The notes beneath the pieces are model-generated. The model made no database searches, was not told the DNA's origin, and saw nothing but the letters and a program-made list of their open reading frames with translations. A program made the translations under genes and the position numbers. From positions 162,645,049-162,709,048 of the forward strand of contig CM019067.1 of NCBI GenBank assembly GCA_009667805.1: 64,000 nucleotides of DNA, written 5' to 3'. Of this stretch, positions 11,014 through 22,375 are shown piece after piece; within the stretch, counting starts at the first letter, position 1; every line of letters begins with the position of its first letter. Source of the DNA: Leptobrachium leishanense. Lineage: Eukaryota > Chordata > Amphibia > Anura > Megophryidae.

Positions 11014-11704
11014 AAGTGTTAGAACACCCTTTTTAAACCAAGGGGGATGATGGAGGAGTACCGGCTTTAAAAAAGCTCAGTGATTGGGCGAAACACGTCT
11101 TCTGATTTCTTCCACTTCACAGGTCCACTTCTGTATCTGAAGATGCTGGACTTTACCTAAGATCAAGTCCACCATTCAACAGGAATTATGTGGAGATGCC
11201 TGCTACCTGCTTTATGGACTAAGGATCTTGTGTAAATGTATAAGTGTTTGTGGACTTTCTGTTATGCAGACCCATTTTTAATGTAAGCAGTTTTTTTTAA
11301 GTTCTTTGTTTATTTGTTCATAAAAGTGTTACGCTATGACGTGCTTTGTTCGATTTTTTTCCCCCCGAGTTTACTGATTGGACGAAGTTCTCCCAACATG
11401 AAGATCTGAGATGGTAGTAGAGAGATTGGGCCCTTCTATGTCAGAGTAATCACTTGCTCAGAATCACTTGAGTGAGGTCCATATAGTGTGAAAGCTATTT
11501 ATTTATTTACAAACAAACTGGTGCATTTCGATCTTTTCCCCCTTCTTTCTGTTACATGTACCCAGCGTATGACACACTTACTGCTTAAAAATTATAAGTA
11601 TATTTTTATAGTGTTGTACACTGTGTGTAATAAGAGTGCATTCACATCTTTTATATTGTACACCATCACCTTATTTTATCTGTTGCTGTTGAAGTGTTGT
11701 TGTA
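11014..11704. other. Unassigned stretch with a PLE-leader-like motif
   Basis: Around 11070-11105 is AGCTCAGTGATTGGGCGAAA followed by CACGTC, which looks like leader sequence I associate with Penelope-like elements in frogs. The rest is AT-rich and unrecognised. The 77-codon open frame at 11488-11721 shows no domain and runs into the SINE head, so it is probably chance. Confidence 0.4.
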
Positions 11705-11905
11705 CCGGCTGGGTGGAGTAGAGGTAACATCACTGCTCTGCATGGAGAGAGCCTGTGGAGACATGGGTTCGATTCCGGCAAGAGCTCCTCTCCAGTAAGT
11801 GTCCTTGGGCAAGACACCTAACGGTACATACTCGCCACCCAGGACATACCTGAAAACGAGAGAAATCTCAATGTATCCTTCCTGGTAAAATCCTTTCTAA
11901 AAATA
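11705..11905 (+). mobile_element. tRNA-derived SINE, full-length copy
   Basis: The head carries a split Pol III promoter: an A-box-like TGGGTGGAGTAGAGG at 11710-11724 and a perfect B box GGTTCGATTCC at 11766-11776. The body continues CTCTCCAGTAAGTGTCCTTG and the tail CCCAGGACATAC to TTCCTGGTAAAATCC, then a short AATAAAG. The tail nearly matches the 3' end of the LINE at 9640-10747, which is the usual signature of a SINE mobilised by a partner LINE. The tRNA of origin cannot be named with confidence. Confidence 0.85.
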
Positions 11906-12300
11906 AAGTGATAGGTGTGGGAGAGGTTACCCTGGGGGTGTCAATATTGTGCACATTCTCTCTTGTTCCTTAGTGCTGTAAGCAGTAAGAATCTGCATAA
12001 CATAAGAAACACTTACTTCCTGATAAGAGTCTTACACTAAATTCATTCCTGCTGCAACAGAGATAGTGCAAATCTGCATATTTAAACTTACAAAAATATA
12101 ATTTATCTTTATGCACATTTTAATAAGATTAATTACAATTAAGTCTGTTACAGGGGACCTGAAATTGCCCCCTGAATAAAGTGACATATGCAGGTCTTCT
12201 GGTTAGGGTGTGCAGGGTGAAATTCGTTACATATATACATTAGAAATTGAAAGAGAGAAAGGCAATCTGTGCTTGATCAAGCTTGATAAAGGTTGGACAT
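11906..12300. other. Unrecognised stretch
   Basis: AT-rich sequence between the SINE and the tandem MITE region. No element ends, RNA gene or convincing exon seen. Confidence 0.5.
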
Positions 12301-14215
12301 ACAGCCAATAGGTCGCTGCTGCTGAGTGCCAAGTAACACAGCAAACTATGTTTAGTTTAAACATGATGAGGTTAAAATGTGCTCAGCAAACAGGCTTGAA
12401 ATGTCTCAGCACTGGAGGGTTAAAGAGACCCTCATACTCATCCTGACCACTTTGAAAATGCTTGGTGACGTGGAGGAGTTTCCTCCACACCCACCTATGG
12501 CACTATCACTTGCCTTGCATTGAAACGGGGATGCTACGAGGAACAATTTGCACTCGCAGTCTCACTCAGCTCCAGGTGGCCAGAATCAGCAGATCGGGCT
12601 GTGATTCTCGTCGCTGGATGAGAGGCGAGTATCGGATTTTTGGGGGGCTTATCAGCTGCTGCTAACTGATTCTGCAGTAGCGGAATCAGTTAACTTTTCA
12701 CTCGTAATTCGTAATTAACAGCAGGACTATGTGAGCCTGATGCTAATTTCTGAATGCTTACTGTTTGCGCTCCCCATGTTAAGTATAGGGAGCTCAAAGT
12801 ACAGTAAGCTCACGCTAGAAAGTGCTATTACCGATGCGCTAATGGGACTTTTAACCCGTTAGCAATCAGGAGGTGATGTAGACATAAGCTAGCGATAACG
12901 CTCACTTATGTGACCGCTAGCGTTAAGGAAGTGATAGGGCCCCTAAAGTCAGGATTTTGAATTTTCCAGCTGCAGGTCAGCAGAATAGTCATTAGTGACA
13001 TCAGCACGCAGAGAGCGTGCTGACGTCACCTCTCTAACAGCCGCAATATCAAACAATCACAGAGATGGATTGGATCTGCGCATGTTCTGCTGCTGCTGAG
13101 TGCAAAATAACAGCAAACTATGCTTAGTGTAAACATGATGAGCACAAACCAGTCAAAATGAGATCAGCACACAGGATTGAAATGGCTCAGCACTGAAGGG
13201 GTTAAAGAGACACTCATACTCATACTGACCACTGTGACAATGCTTTATGATGAGGAGGAGCTTCCTCCACCCCACCTATGACACTATCACTCTGTGGCAT
13301 CGCCCTGCGCTAAAACGAGGATGCTAAGGAGAAATATTGGTGCTCACTGTCTTACTCTGCTCCCGGTGGCGGATCGGGGTGTGTTTCTCGCCACGGTATG
13401 AGAGGTATCTGATTTTTGGTGGTCTTTTCAGCTGCTGCTAACTGATTCTGCAGAATCGGAATCAGTTAGCTACAGCTCTAAGCTGTAGCCAACGGTTCGT
13501 AATTAGCATCAGGACTCCGTGATCCTAACGCTAATTACTGATTGCTTACTGTTTGTGCTCCCCATGTTAAATATAGAGAGCGCAAAGTACAGTAAGCTAG
13601 CGCTAGAAAGCGCTATTATTGATGCGCTTGCAGGATTTTTTAACCAGTTAGTGATTGGGTGGTAATATGGGCGTAACTTAGCGGTAACGCTCACCTACGT
13701 GAGCGCTAGCGTTAGGGTTAAGCAGGTGATAGGGCCCCTAGTGTCAGGATTTATAATTTTCCAGCTGCCGGTAAGCAGAACATTCACTAGTGACGTCAGG
13801 ACGCAGAGAGCGTGCTGATGTCACCCTGTCAGAGCTGAAATAGCGAATGATCACAGAGTGGCAACAATGGATTGAATCTGCGCATGCATGCATAGCTACG
13901 ATCCATCGTTCTGCACTGTTGCTATGGTACCTAAAGTGCGGAAGTCTGTAGCTGTGGCAATTTGCAGTTCCTAAGCTACGCAAGTTGTGTAGAAGTGCAA
14001 ATTGCATTAGATAGTTGCAGGAGCATCTGGTTTCAGGTGTCCCTGAGCTGAAGAGGAGGAGCTGCCCGTGGCGAGGGAGGAAAGGTAAGTATCTCCTAAA
14101 ATAAAAAACATATTTAAAAAAAATAATTGGACACAGGCTGTCCGTAGCATCTGCCCAATTGCTTAAAGGCGAAAGAAGGGAACTCTATTTTTCAATAGCG
14201 TATACCTTTAAATTG
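12300..14215. repeat. Imperfect tandem duplication of MITE sequence (~0.78 kb period)
   Basis: Unit 1 (about 12312-13070) and unit 2 (about 13088-13860) share the same ordered landmarks: CTGCTGCTGAGTGC, AGCAAACTATG, TCAGCACTG followed by GGTTAAAGAGAC, CTAACTGATTCTGCAG, CTCCCCATGTTAA, TGATAGGGCCCCTA and GCAGAGAGCGTGCTGA. Unit 2 runs on to a right end near 14213 reading AGCGTATACCTTTAA, which roughly mirrors TTAAAGAGACACTCATACT at about 13200. Both units carry a core shared with the GGGCCC-ended MITEs elsewhere. Confidence 0.75.
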
Positions 14216-14939
14216 GTTATTCTTGCTGTTAATACCAGTATAGTACAGATGAGATTTGTTACCATAATTTATAGATTCAGGCATTATGATCAAATACAGA
14301 TATTATTTTCATAATCCATTGGTGTTTTTTGCAAAGCTGTACTGCTTATAATTTCATTATGACCACTACAAATATTCTAAAGCTGGCTATATGATCATTT
14401 TTATTATTTATCGTTATCAAATGTACTATACAGTATTTAACACAAAAGATTATATCTGCCTATACCCTAAAAAGCTAATAAAGAAGTTAAGAGAACGTTT
14501 GAAGGTTTAGAACTGTTTTTTTAAACCTTACAGTTGCTGTTCATAGTTGATTTTCAATTTATATAGGGAATTTGTTTCTTAACCTCTACACTACCAAGAG
14601 ATCTTTGTTGAAATTTTTTATTTACCATAACATTTATTTGAAACCCACAATGAGAAGTTAACAAATACGTATTAAGTGAATATAAATTTAGCACAGAAAA
14701 TGTCGTTTTGCGAAAGTAAAGAATTAAAATAATGTAAATTTGCTCATTTTTACTTTTTCATGTATTTGTTAATCCTTCACAGAAATATTGGTGGGATGAA
14801 AGATTCTGAACTTTAGATGGTGCCCTTTACCTTACACAATTTGAAATAAGGCCTGCATTATCAGCGTTCAGGCTGTGATAAAGATAGATAATAAAAATGA
14901 TCAGCTCTCCTGCTTATGGGGAATAGCAGTGATCATAAT
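14216..14939. other. MITE fragments adjoining the hAT element
   Basis: About 14260-14480 matches about 18620-18790 (shared CACTACAAATA and related blocks). From 14580 the sequence TTAACCTCTACACTACCAAG is a piggyBac-type MITE end, in inverted orientation to the end near 19072. Remaining sequence is AT-rich and unassigned. Confidence 0.5.
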
Positions 14940-15454
14940 TAGGGATGAGCCGAACACTCCCCGAGTTCGGTTCGAGCCCGAACCCGAAATTCCCATTTGT
15001 TCGGGACCCAACCTGAACGCGAACCCGAACCCCCATGCAAGTCAATGGGGCTGAATAATTCGGTTTTTTGGAGTGCCCTCCAAGAGGGCATATATGCTAC
15101 ATATTTGCCATAAAAGGTGTATGGGGGTCCGGGTAGTGCCCTGGGGGACAGGAAACAAGGACAAAAAGTTTTAAAAAAAAGCTTTTAAAGGGACAGTGAG
15201 TTTTCCATGAAATAAGGGTTAAAAATAAAAATGAAAAATTCCTTCAAATATCGTGCCTAGGAGGTCCCCATAACCTGCCCGTGAAGTGGCGGATTTCTTG
15301 GATGTATAGAAATATGTAAAAAACAAAAAATGACATTTCAAATGACGGTAAATGCTTTTCCTTTAATCTATCCATAAACAACTGCTTGGGGCGGCAGTCT
15401 GTATGAAAAAAGGAGACATTTTTGGACACGCAGAAAAAGTTTACTGATTTTTTG

Positions 15455-16389
15455 GCAGTGAAAAGCAGGAGAATGGAAACTTCTAGACCAAAAAGCCGAT
15501 TTGGAAAGTGAGATAAATGGGAGAATTTTTCTGGTTTGGCTATTTTGACCTAGAATTTTCAATTCTCCAGTCATTCTCCTGAGTTTCACCTTTCTCTGAA
15601 TAACCCTGTCAGGGTTATTCAGAGAGCGGTGAAGAGCAGGAGAATGACTGGAGAATGGAAAATTCTAGGTCAAAATAGCCAAACCAGAAAAAGTCTCCCA
15701 TTTAGGCTAGGGTCAGACTAGTGAATTTTTAACGTGCGTTTAGGCGCACTTAATCACGGCCACACTAGCAGCAAATGACGGGCAATGATGGCCAATATAC
15801 GAAGTACGGTCGCACGAAAGTCCGGCTGCGCAACGCAAGTGGAAAATGAACGCATTTTTTCGAGAATGCAGAACCGCTAGTACGGACGTACAGAGTGCGC
15901 TGCGTCTACTAGCGGTGTGTGTGCGTGATTTGGAGACGTGAGACCCTGCTCATGTCCGGCCAACATAACGTCCAGACGCCCAAAGTTTCCTGGTTTGGAT
16001 CCGTAAAAAATCACGCACAAAAATGCGCATCGTATGACTGTTTTCGGGCAATCCATGAAAAAATACGGCAATGCGTTCGGACGCACTTTTTGACGGTCGC
16101 TGCGAAAAATGCATTAGTCTGACCTAGCCTTATCTCACTTTCCAAATCGGCTATTTGGTCCAGATTGTTCTCTTTTCCTGCCATTCTCCTGGTTTTCACC
16201 TTTCTCTGAACAACCCTGAGAGAGAGGTGAAAGCCAGGAGAACTGGCAAGAGAAGAGAACAATCTAGACCAAATAGCCGATTTGGAAAGTGAGATAAATG
16301 GGAGAATTTTTCTGGTTTGGCTATTTTGACCTAGAATTTTCAATTCTCCAGTCATTCTCCTGCTTGTCACCGCTCTCTGAATAACCCTG
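15455..16389. mobile_element. Three tandem GGGTTATTC-family MITE copies
   Basis: Copy A (about 15455-15609) lacks its left end. Copy B (15610-16218) starts CAGGGTTATTCAGAGAGCGG and is split by a Harbinger MITE. Copy C (about 16219-16389) ends CTCTGAATAACCCTG. All share the palindromic core TTTGGCTATTTTGACCTAGA and its complement. The copies abut directly, suggesting either tandem duplication or insertion of one into the end of another. Confidence 0.75.
15705..16129. mobile_element. Harbinger-type MITE, copy 2 (clean TTA target)
   Basis: GGCTAGGGTCAGACTAG at 15705 and TCTGACCTAGCC ending about 16129. It interrupts the GGGTTATTC MITE at CCCATTTA / TTATCTCAC. Undisturbed copies read CCCATTTATCTCAC, so the duplicated triplet is TTA. 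This supports a 3-bp TWA duplication. Confidence 0.88.
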
Positions 16390-16609
16390 TGAATGTTTAA
16401 TCCCGAGGTGAAAAATAACATTGCTTTAGATTTTTTTCAAACACCAGTTAAATGCAGCATATTAGGATGTTTTAGGGAAATTAATTCTCAAATCTCAATC
16501 AGAAGCAGACACCACCCCACCCTCAGTACAAATATTGTACAATGTATCAATTTGATTACCAGACTAAAAACACCTGGTGTTATGCCCGTTTGTGAACAGA
16601 GGTCATTTA

Positions 16610-17034
16610 GGCTAGGGTCAGACTGAGGCAGTGCGAACGCGCGTGCAGCCGCACTTAATCACGGCCGCACTAGCAGCAGATGCCGGGCAATGACAGCCAA
16701 TATACGAAGTACGGTCGCACAAAAGTCCGGCTGCGCAACGCAAGTGGAAAATGAACGCATTTTTTCGAGAACGTGAAACCGCAGGTACTGACGTACAGAG
16801 TGCGCTGCGTCCGCTAGAGGCGTGTGTGCGTGAATTGGAGACATCAGACGCTGCTAATGTCCGGCCAACATAACGTCCAGATGCAAGAAGTGTTTTATTG
16901 ATGATCCGTACAAAATCACGGACGAAAATGCGCATAGTATGACCACTATCACGTATTCTGTGAAAAAATGCGTCCATTCGTTCGAACGCACTTTTTCACA
17001 GACAACATAAAAATGCGTTCGTCTGACCCTAGCC
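16610..17034. mobile_element. Harbinger-type MITE, copy 3
   Basis: GGCTAGGGTCAGACTGAGGC at 16610 to GTCTGACCCTAGCC at 17034, flanked by TTA on the left and TAA on the right. The related hAT copy at 39.7 kb lacks this insertion and reads (reverse complement) GGTCATTTAGAGGTGAG, so the pre-insertion site is visible in this window. Confidence 0.85.
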
Positions 17035-17309
17035 TAAGAGTTGATAATCTTTCCATGTACACTTTAGTTTTTAATTCAATATCTAATAAACCGTTGCTTA
17101 TAATATTCTGCAGTGAAGAGTCTCTTTATTTCTAGATTTTTTAGTATTTTTTTAAGCATTTTCTATACTTTTTTCAAAATTTCTTTTTTTTTTTTCGAAC
17201 CCGAACCGGACACGCCCAAAAAGTTCGAAATTCACGAACTTTCGAACTGCCAAAGTTCGGGTCGAACTCCGAACCGACCGAACCCGAACAGATCATCCCT
17301 AATCATAAT

Positions 17310-17740
17310 GAGATTATAATCTAAGCAGCTTCCAAAATAACCCGAGTAGAATATAAAAATAATATCTGTATGTAGACATGATGTCTGTGTATGGAAACTA
17401 CAGTAACATCTTGTATCTGTACAGTAAATGGATTTCCAGCAACTATAGCGCCCTGAATTGTATCACTGTACATCTGTGAGTGACCCCAGGGCTCTCCCTA
17501 TATTCTGCAGTTTGCCCGACTGTTGTATTGCGTCACTAAAGTGTTTGCATTTTTTTTTATTGTGAGGTTTGTGGCTGCTTTTTGCAACTTGTTTTATCTC
17601 TCACCAGGGTGAGTGGAGAGAGATAAAACAGTGGATTCCGTTTCTCTACAGGGGCACACTAGTCTTGCTTTAAAAGGTGCGAATATTGGGTTTTCATATG
17701 CTAATGAGTGCTTTTCAATGTATTACATTGCAAAATTGAC
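17310..17740. other. Unrecognised stretch
   Basis: No element ends or coding signal recognised. A short inverted repeat, AGAGATAAAACA with TTTTATCTCTC, lies near 17590-17630. Confidence 0.5.
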
Positions 17741-19075
17741 TTAACCCCTTCCCTCCCGAAATCACATTATTTTCAGCAATTAATGTAGCAAATCAGGTTT
17801 ACAAATAAACAATTTGGCTAAATTGCATGCATACAGATTTTTACCAATTTTACCAGTTTTTACCAATTTTATACAATCAAATATACAGTACCCCTATGTT
17901 CTTAACAAATTATTTTCAAGCTACCTCTGTGTTATCCAATATGCAGAACATCCAGCAAGCTTACGTGGTGGATTTTCCATATAGATTGTTTGCTCCACTA
18001 GAACAGGATCATCCAATCTTACTGTATCATATTTATTAAGTACTGTGCTGTTCACATGTATTTATGTTACAGTGTACCATCCCCTTATCCTTTTACCTTA
18101 TACAGTGCTGCAGAATCTGCTGGCACTATATCAGTAACCTATAATAATAACAACGTATTCAGAAAAACAAGCCACAATATTTTTTCACCAATTACATTGA
18201 CTATTTTATCTTTATGAAACGTACCAATTTATCTACCTGTGTATAGCTTTTCCTGTAATTAGCACAATATAAACCATTTCACCCTTTCACTACCAAAGCT
18301 TGATTTTACATCATAATACATTGAAAAGCAATCATTAGCATATCAAATCCCCATCGTGCCCATTATGGGAAAATGAAATTCCCTGAGAAAAATCACTCCT
18401 TTCCCTTTGTATCACTTTGACACAAGCTGCAGTCCCAACCCTCACTGTAACAAAGCATTCAAAAAATGTGCAGCTGCTTAACAATAAGCAGGGGAGGGCA
18501 GAATACAGAGAGAGCTCTGTAGTCAGTCACTCCTATACAGGGGTAAGATTCATGGGGTTAAAATTGCTAAAAATCCAAGTGCAGCACAAATACAAAGTGT
18601 TAATGTAATTCCTTACAAAGGCATTATGACACATAGATATTATTACATTGGTATTTTTCGAAAGCTGCATTGCTGATAATTTTATTGTGATCACTACAAA
18701 TACCCACATGTAGGATATGTGAGCATTTTTATTTATTATGTTTATCATATTTACTGTATTTGACACATAAGTCATTTCTGCCTGTATGCTGATAACGCAG
18801 AACCCGAGTGAAATTCTCAAAGATGTAGGACACCAGCTAGAGTTCAAAATCTTTCATTCTAACAAAATTTCTGTAAAGGATAAATGGATATACGAAAAAT
18901 TAAAGACAAGCATATTTGCATTATTTAAATTGTATAACTAGCTCAGAAAAACTGTCTCTGAGCAAAATTTCTATTTTACTCTATATTTAGTTGTTAACTT
19001 CACATCCCACATTTGAGATAAATGTTATGATATAATGCTTTCCAACAAAAAGTTCTTGGTAGTGAAGGTGTTAAT
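17741..19075. mobile_element. piggyBac-type MITE(s)
   Basis: Left TTAACCCCTTCCCTCCCG at 17741 and right TTCTTGGTAGTGAAGGTG with TTAA at 19072-19075. A second left-end-like block, CCCTTTCACTACCAAAG, lies at about 18281, so either one element has an internal terminal-like block or two elements are joined. The interior matches the fragment at 14.26-14.76 kb. No coding capacity. Confidence 0.6.
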
Positions 19076-19800
19076 TGGGTAGAAAGCTTTCATAAATTAA
19101 GTTCCTGTTTCCTTTTCCCAAATGTTATTGCTAGTTAATAAAGTGTTAGGATTGAAGTGAAACACATAATCACAACCATTGCATTATTTCATAGTCATTT
19201 TTGAACTTTGTCAGCATATAAGACTCATCTATGGTATCAGGCAAATAATTAGGGAATATTAAACACGTTCCATCTTTCTGTGAAGATCATAATTTACATT
19301 TCACTCTTAACAACCTGCACTGTGTTTGAGTTTCTATTAAGTAATTTAAAAAGCCAGTAATTAGACACTTTGCATTTTAGAGAGCAATTAGCAAAAGCTG
19401 AAGTATGTACTTTTTAATACCCATAGGTAAATGTAGGTCATGTACCTAGAATATTTCTGTTGTTTTCATTCCAAGACATATCTAATGAGCATAACATTAC
19501 CACAATGTCATTTTTTATCTTAGCACTTATTAATTTTTAAAAATTTGGGTTATAGTCCAACCAAGCTGCTTTGCTTAACAAGGGAGCTGTGTGGCCCACT
19601 TGTCAATCATAGCAGTCCTATTCCAGGAGAGCAACAAACATTGCCGGCGGCACTGCTGTGTGGCTGCCTACTGTAAATTAACACTACCTATACTTTGTAT
19701 GGGAGGTGCAAATTTGCGAGCTATCAGAGAATGAAGAGTGATTCCAAGGTCAATCTTTTTCATTGCGGCTGGTAATGAATATAAATGACTGGATGCAAGA
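19076..19800. other. Unrecognised AT-rich stretch
   Basis: Low-GC DNA with no recognised element until the GGGCCC-ended MITE begins. Confidence 0.5.
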
Positions 19801-19805
19801 ACCTG

Positions 19806-21707
19806 GGGCCCTATTACATTTGTCACGCAAAAACGCATGCGCAACACCTGAATTTTTGCGCGAAGCGTTAACCCCTTAAGGACCCCTGACGTACCCTGTA
19901 CGTCCTGTCCACAGGTCTCCCTTAGACCCGCGGACGTACAGGGTACGTCAGCGGCGCCTAATCCCCCTCCCGCCCGATACTCACCTCCCTCGCTGGATCC
20001 CTCGGCGATCTGGCAGGGAGGAAGCCTGCCCATGTGATTTACATGGGCAGGCGAGGCTGATGACGTCGCCACGCTGCGTGGTGACGTCATCAGCAGGCGT
20101 CCCCATGCAAAGCAATGGAGGGGAGGGGGGGCTCCTTCGGAGCCCTCTATCTCCCCAACCAATGCAGCTAGGGAGATGCTTTTTACACCGCTGAAAAGGG
20201 GAGAGTCTCCCCTTTTCAGCGGTGTATAGCATTAACTGTTTGGCCGTCGGATCACGTTTCGGCGCCAATTGGCGCCAAAACGCGATTCGAACCTGGAGGG
20301 GGCTGACATCTTGGATGTCAGCCAAGCCTCCAGGTCCCCCCCTCACCCACTGACAACCTCACCATATGTGTGAGGATGTCAGTGGGCCAGTTAACCATCT
20401 AGCTGCCATGTAGAGATAAGGGGATCCTAAGGATCCCCATATCTCCCGATCCATGGCCTGATTATGGCCTTTCCAGTGATACCAAACATGACCAGGTTTG
20501 GTTTTAAAACAAATAATAATAATAAAAAAATTAAATAAGATAAAAAAAAAAAATTTAAAAAAAGTTTTTTTTGTCTGGGGGAGTTTAATTAAATAGGACC
20601 TAGGCTGTCATCTAAAAATAATTAGCACAAAATGGTCAGAATGAGCGCAGCGCACATAGGTGAACTGTCTCAGCAGTGAAGGGGTTAAAAAGCAAACGCA
20701 TGTAAAAATTGGGTATTTCTAGTCTCGGGACAAAATTTTGAACCTATTTAGCCGGGGTCTTTTTGGGTGGTTATAGATTTTGGGGATTAAATTACGAAAA
20801 AGTGTGTTTTTACCATTTTTTCATCATATTTCATATTTTTTTTATAGTAAATTATTCGATATGATGGCAATAATGGTATTTCTAGAAAGTCCATTTAATG
20901 GCGGGATAAAGGGTGTATAATATGTGTGGGTTGAATAAACGAGTAAGAGGAAAATTTGACCTAAACACTAACAGCGCAGAAACGTAAAAACAGCAGCGGT
21001 CACTAAAAGACGGATTTGTGTAAAACCGACCGGTCACTAAGGGGTTAAACGTTAACACGCATAAAACAACGCTGGTATTACAATCCTCGCGCATTTTTTC
21101 ATCCGTCAAAAAATAACGCGCATAAAACGGATGTGCACAAACGCGCGCGCAGCGAAGCTGCGCGCAGAAATCCTTGCGCGGACTGTTTTTTTCACACGAT
21201 TCAGCCAATCAGAATTAAGAACCACAATTGTCTCCCGTTAAGTTTTTGCACCTGTCAAAGTCAATCTGCGCATATATGCTGCATCAATAAAAAAAACACA
21301 CACAGCGTCTCAAATATATTGGTTTGGTATGTTTAGAATGTGTAACTATACTTTGCTGCGTTTTTTTTTTGGGCTGGTGTATTTGGTTTAGGCCAGGTTG
21401 ATAGAATTTGCCATTAACATCAGCTTTTAGGAGTTGCTAAAATTATGTGCTCAAATGCTGTGCGTTACAAACTGCGCATAGATTGTAATACCATCCGCAT
21501 ACCTGCGCACAAACGTATTTGCGCTGACAATGTTAAGTATAGGACGCGCAACGTACAGTAAGCTTGCGCAGGTTCACCCGCGGTAGACGTATACGTGCAT
21601 TTGTTGCACTGAGATTGTAATATGATGTTCAGCGCAAAGGGTTTTGCCCCTCGCGCTAATGCGTTTTTGCGCACGCAAACATTTGCATGAAGTTTGTAAT
21701 AGGGCCC
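19806..21707. mobile_element. GGGCCCTATTACA-ended MITE with 3-bp TSD
   Basis: Left end GGGCCCTATTACATTTG at 19806 and right end TTTGTAATAGGGCCC ending 21707 form inverted repeats. CTG lies on both sides (19803-19805 and 21708-21710), a 3-bp duplication consistent with PIF/Harbinger. The subterminal regions contain CACGCAAAAACGCATGCGC and its mirror. A TTAA-flanked MITE is nested inside. The interior also has the block AATGTTAAGTATAGG found in related elements at 12.8, 13.6, 27.9 and 51.1 kb. Confidence 0.8.
19868..21048. mobile_element. Composite TTAA-flanked MITE inside the GGGCCC element
   Basis: TTAACCCCTTAAGGACC at 19868 and TCACTAAGGGGTTAA ending 21048 flank the composite. An additional right end, CAGCAGTGAAGGGGTTAA, at 20685-20688 suggests a second TTAA element lies within. 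Hairpins occur around GACGTACAGGGTACGTC and CTGACATCTTGGATGTCAG. The ends and TTAA fit piggyBac-type MITEs. The internal boundary between the two elements is not resolved. Confidence 0.6.
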
Positions 21708-21735
21708 CTGGTGTTTCGTGAGTTGTTTTTTTTTG

Positions 21736-22375
21736 CGAAAGTATTTTACCAGGAAGGATACATTTTATTATTATTATTATTATTCTTTATTTATAAAGCG
21801 CCAGCATATTCCACAGCGCTGTACAATAAGCACAGTATAGACAGGGTTACAATACATTGAACAACATTTGACAAACAGTACAAGAGGGGATGAGGCCCTA
21901 TTCCCGTAGGAACTCACAATCTAGGAGGGTTGGGGTTGGAAACAGGAGGAGAGGACTGTAAGGTGAGAGTGATTGATGGTTGCGTCAGTGAGTTGGGTGG
22001 TAGGCTTCCCTAAATAGGAATGTTTTAAGGGAGCGTTTGAAGGAAGAGAAGTTAGGGGAAAGTCTGACAGTACGAGGGAGAGCGTTCCAGAGAGTGGGGG
22101 CTGCGCGTGTGAAGTCCTGCAGTCTATCATGGGAAGAGGTGATGCGGGGAGAAGCTAGGCGCCGGTCACTGTTTGACCTTAGGGAGCGGGCTGAGGTGTA
22201 TTTGGTGATTAGTGAGGACAGGTAGTGGGGCGCTGAGTTAGTGAGGGTTTTGTACATTGAGTTTTCTCTTGTTTTCAAGTATGTCCTGGGTGGCCAGTAT
22301 GTACCGTTAGGTGTCTTGTCCAAGGACACTTACTGGAGAGGTGCTCTTGCCAGGATTCAAACCTGTGTCTTTTGA
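21736..22375 (-). mobile_element. SINE copy on the minus strand, split by a LINE
   Basis: The SINE tail lies at 21736-21764 (TTTTACCAGGAAGGATACATT) and its body and head at 22259-22375, including a degenerate B box in reverse, GGATTCAAACC. The halves join cleanly once 21765-22252 plus one TACATT is removed. This is the same SINE family as at 11705-11905. Confidence 0.82.
21765..22252 (-). mobile_element. L2/Rex-type LINE 3' end inserted in the SINE
   Basis: Minus-strand LINE with its AT-rich tail at the left ((ATT)n next to 21768) and a truncated coding end at the right. TACATT at 21759-21764 and 22253-22258 is the target duplication. The C-terminal translation includes APHYLSSLITKYTSARSLRS and FTRAAPTLWNALPRTVRLSP, a pattern shared by L2/CR1/Rex-type ORF2 C-termini. 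Related tails lie at 23.2-23.4 and 54.8-55.4 kb. Confidence 0.82.

Larger units (their letters stand above)
14940..17301 (+). mobile_element. Non-autonomous hAT element with perfect 8-bp TSD
   Basis: Terminal repeats read TAGGGATGAGC at 14940 and GATCATCCCTA ending at 17301. The flanks are identical, ATCATAAT at 14932-14939 and again at 17302-17309, a perfect 8-bp duplication that fixes hAT membership. Subterminal sequence is rich in TTCG and CGAA. No transposase frame is present. Nested inside are three GGGTTATTC-family copies (15455-16389) and two Harbinger MITEs. The same family recurs in opposite orientation at 39478-43970. Confidence 0.9.

Noticed and set aside
11705..11785. Functional tRNA gene
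   Set aside because: The A and B boxes are present but the sequence does not form a convincing cloverleaf and continues into a LINE-like tail shared by other copies, so it is a SINE.
14940..17301. Assignment of the TAGGGATGAGC element to PIF/Harbinger from TTA/TAA next to its ends
   Set aside because: The perfect 8-bp flanking repeats ATCATAAT, and GTGTTTGT in the second copy, show that TA belongs to the terminus and that the element is hAT-like.
19806..21707. Assignment of the GGGCCC element to hAT
   Set aside because: No 8-bp flanking repeat. A CTG triplet on both sides here and CAC in the mariner insertion favour a 3-bp duplication.
22037..22225. Plus-strand open frame opposite the LINE C-terminus
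   Set aside because: Shadow of the minus-strand LINE coding sequence.
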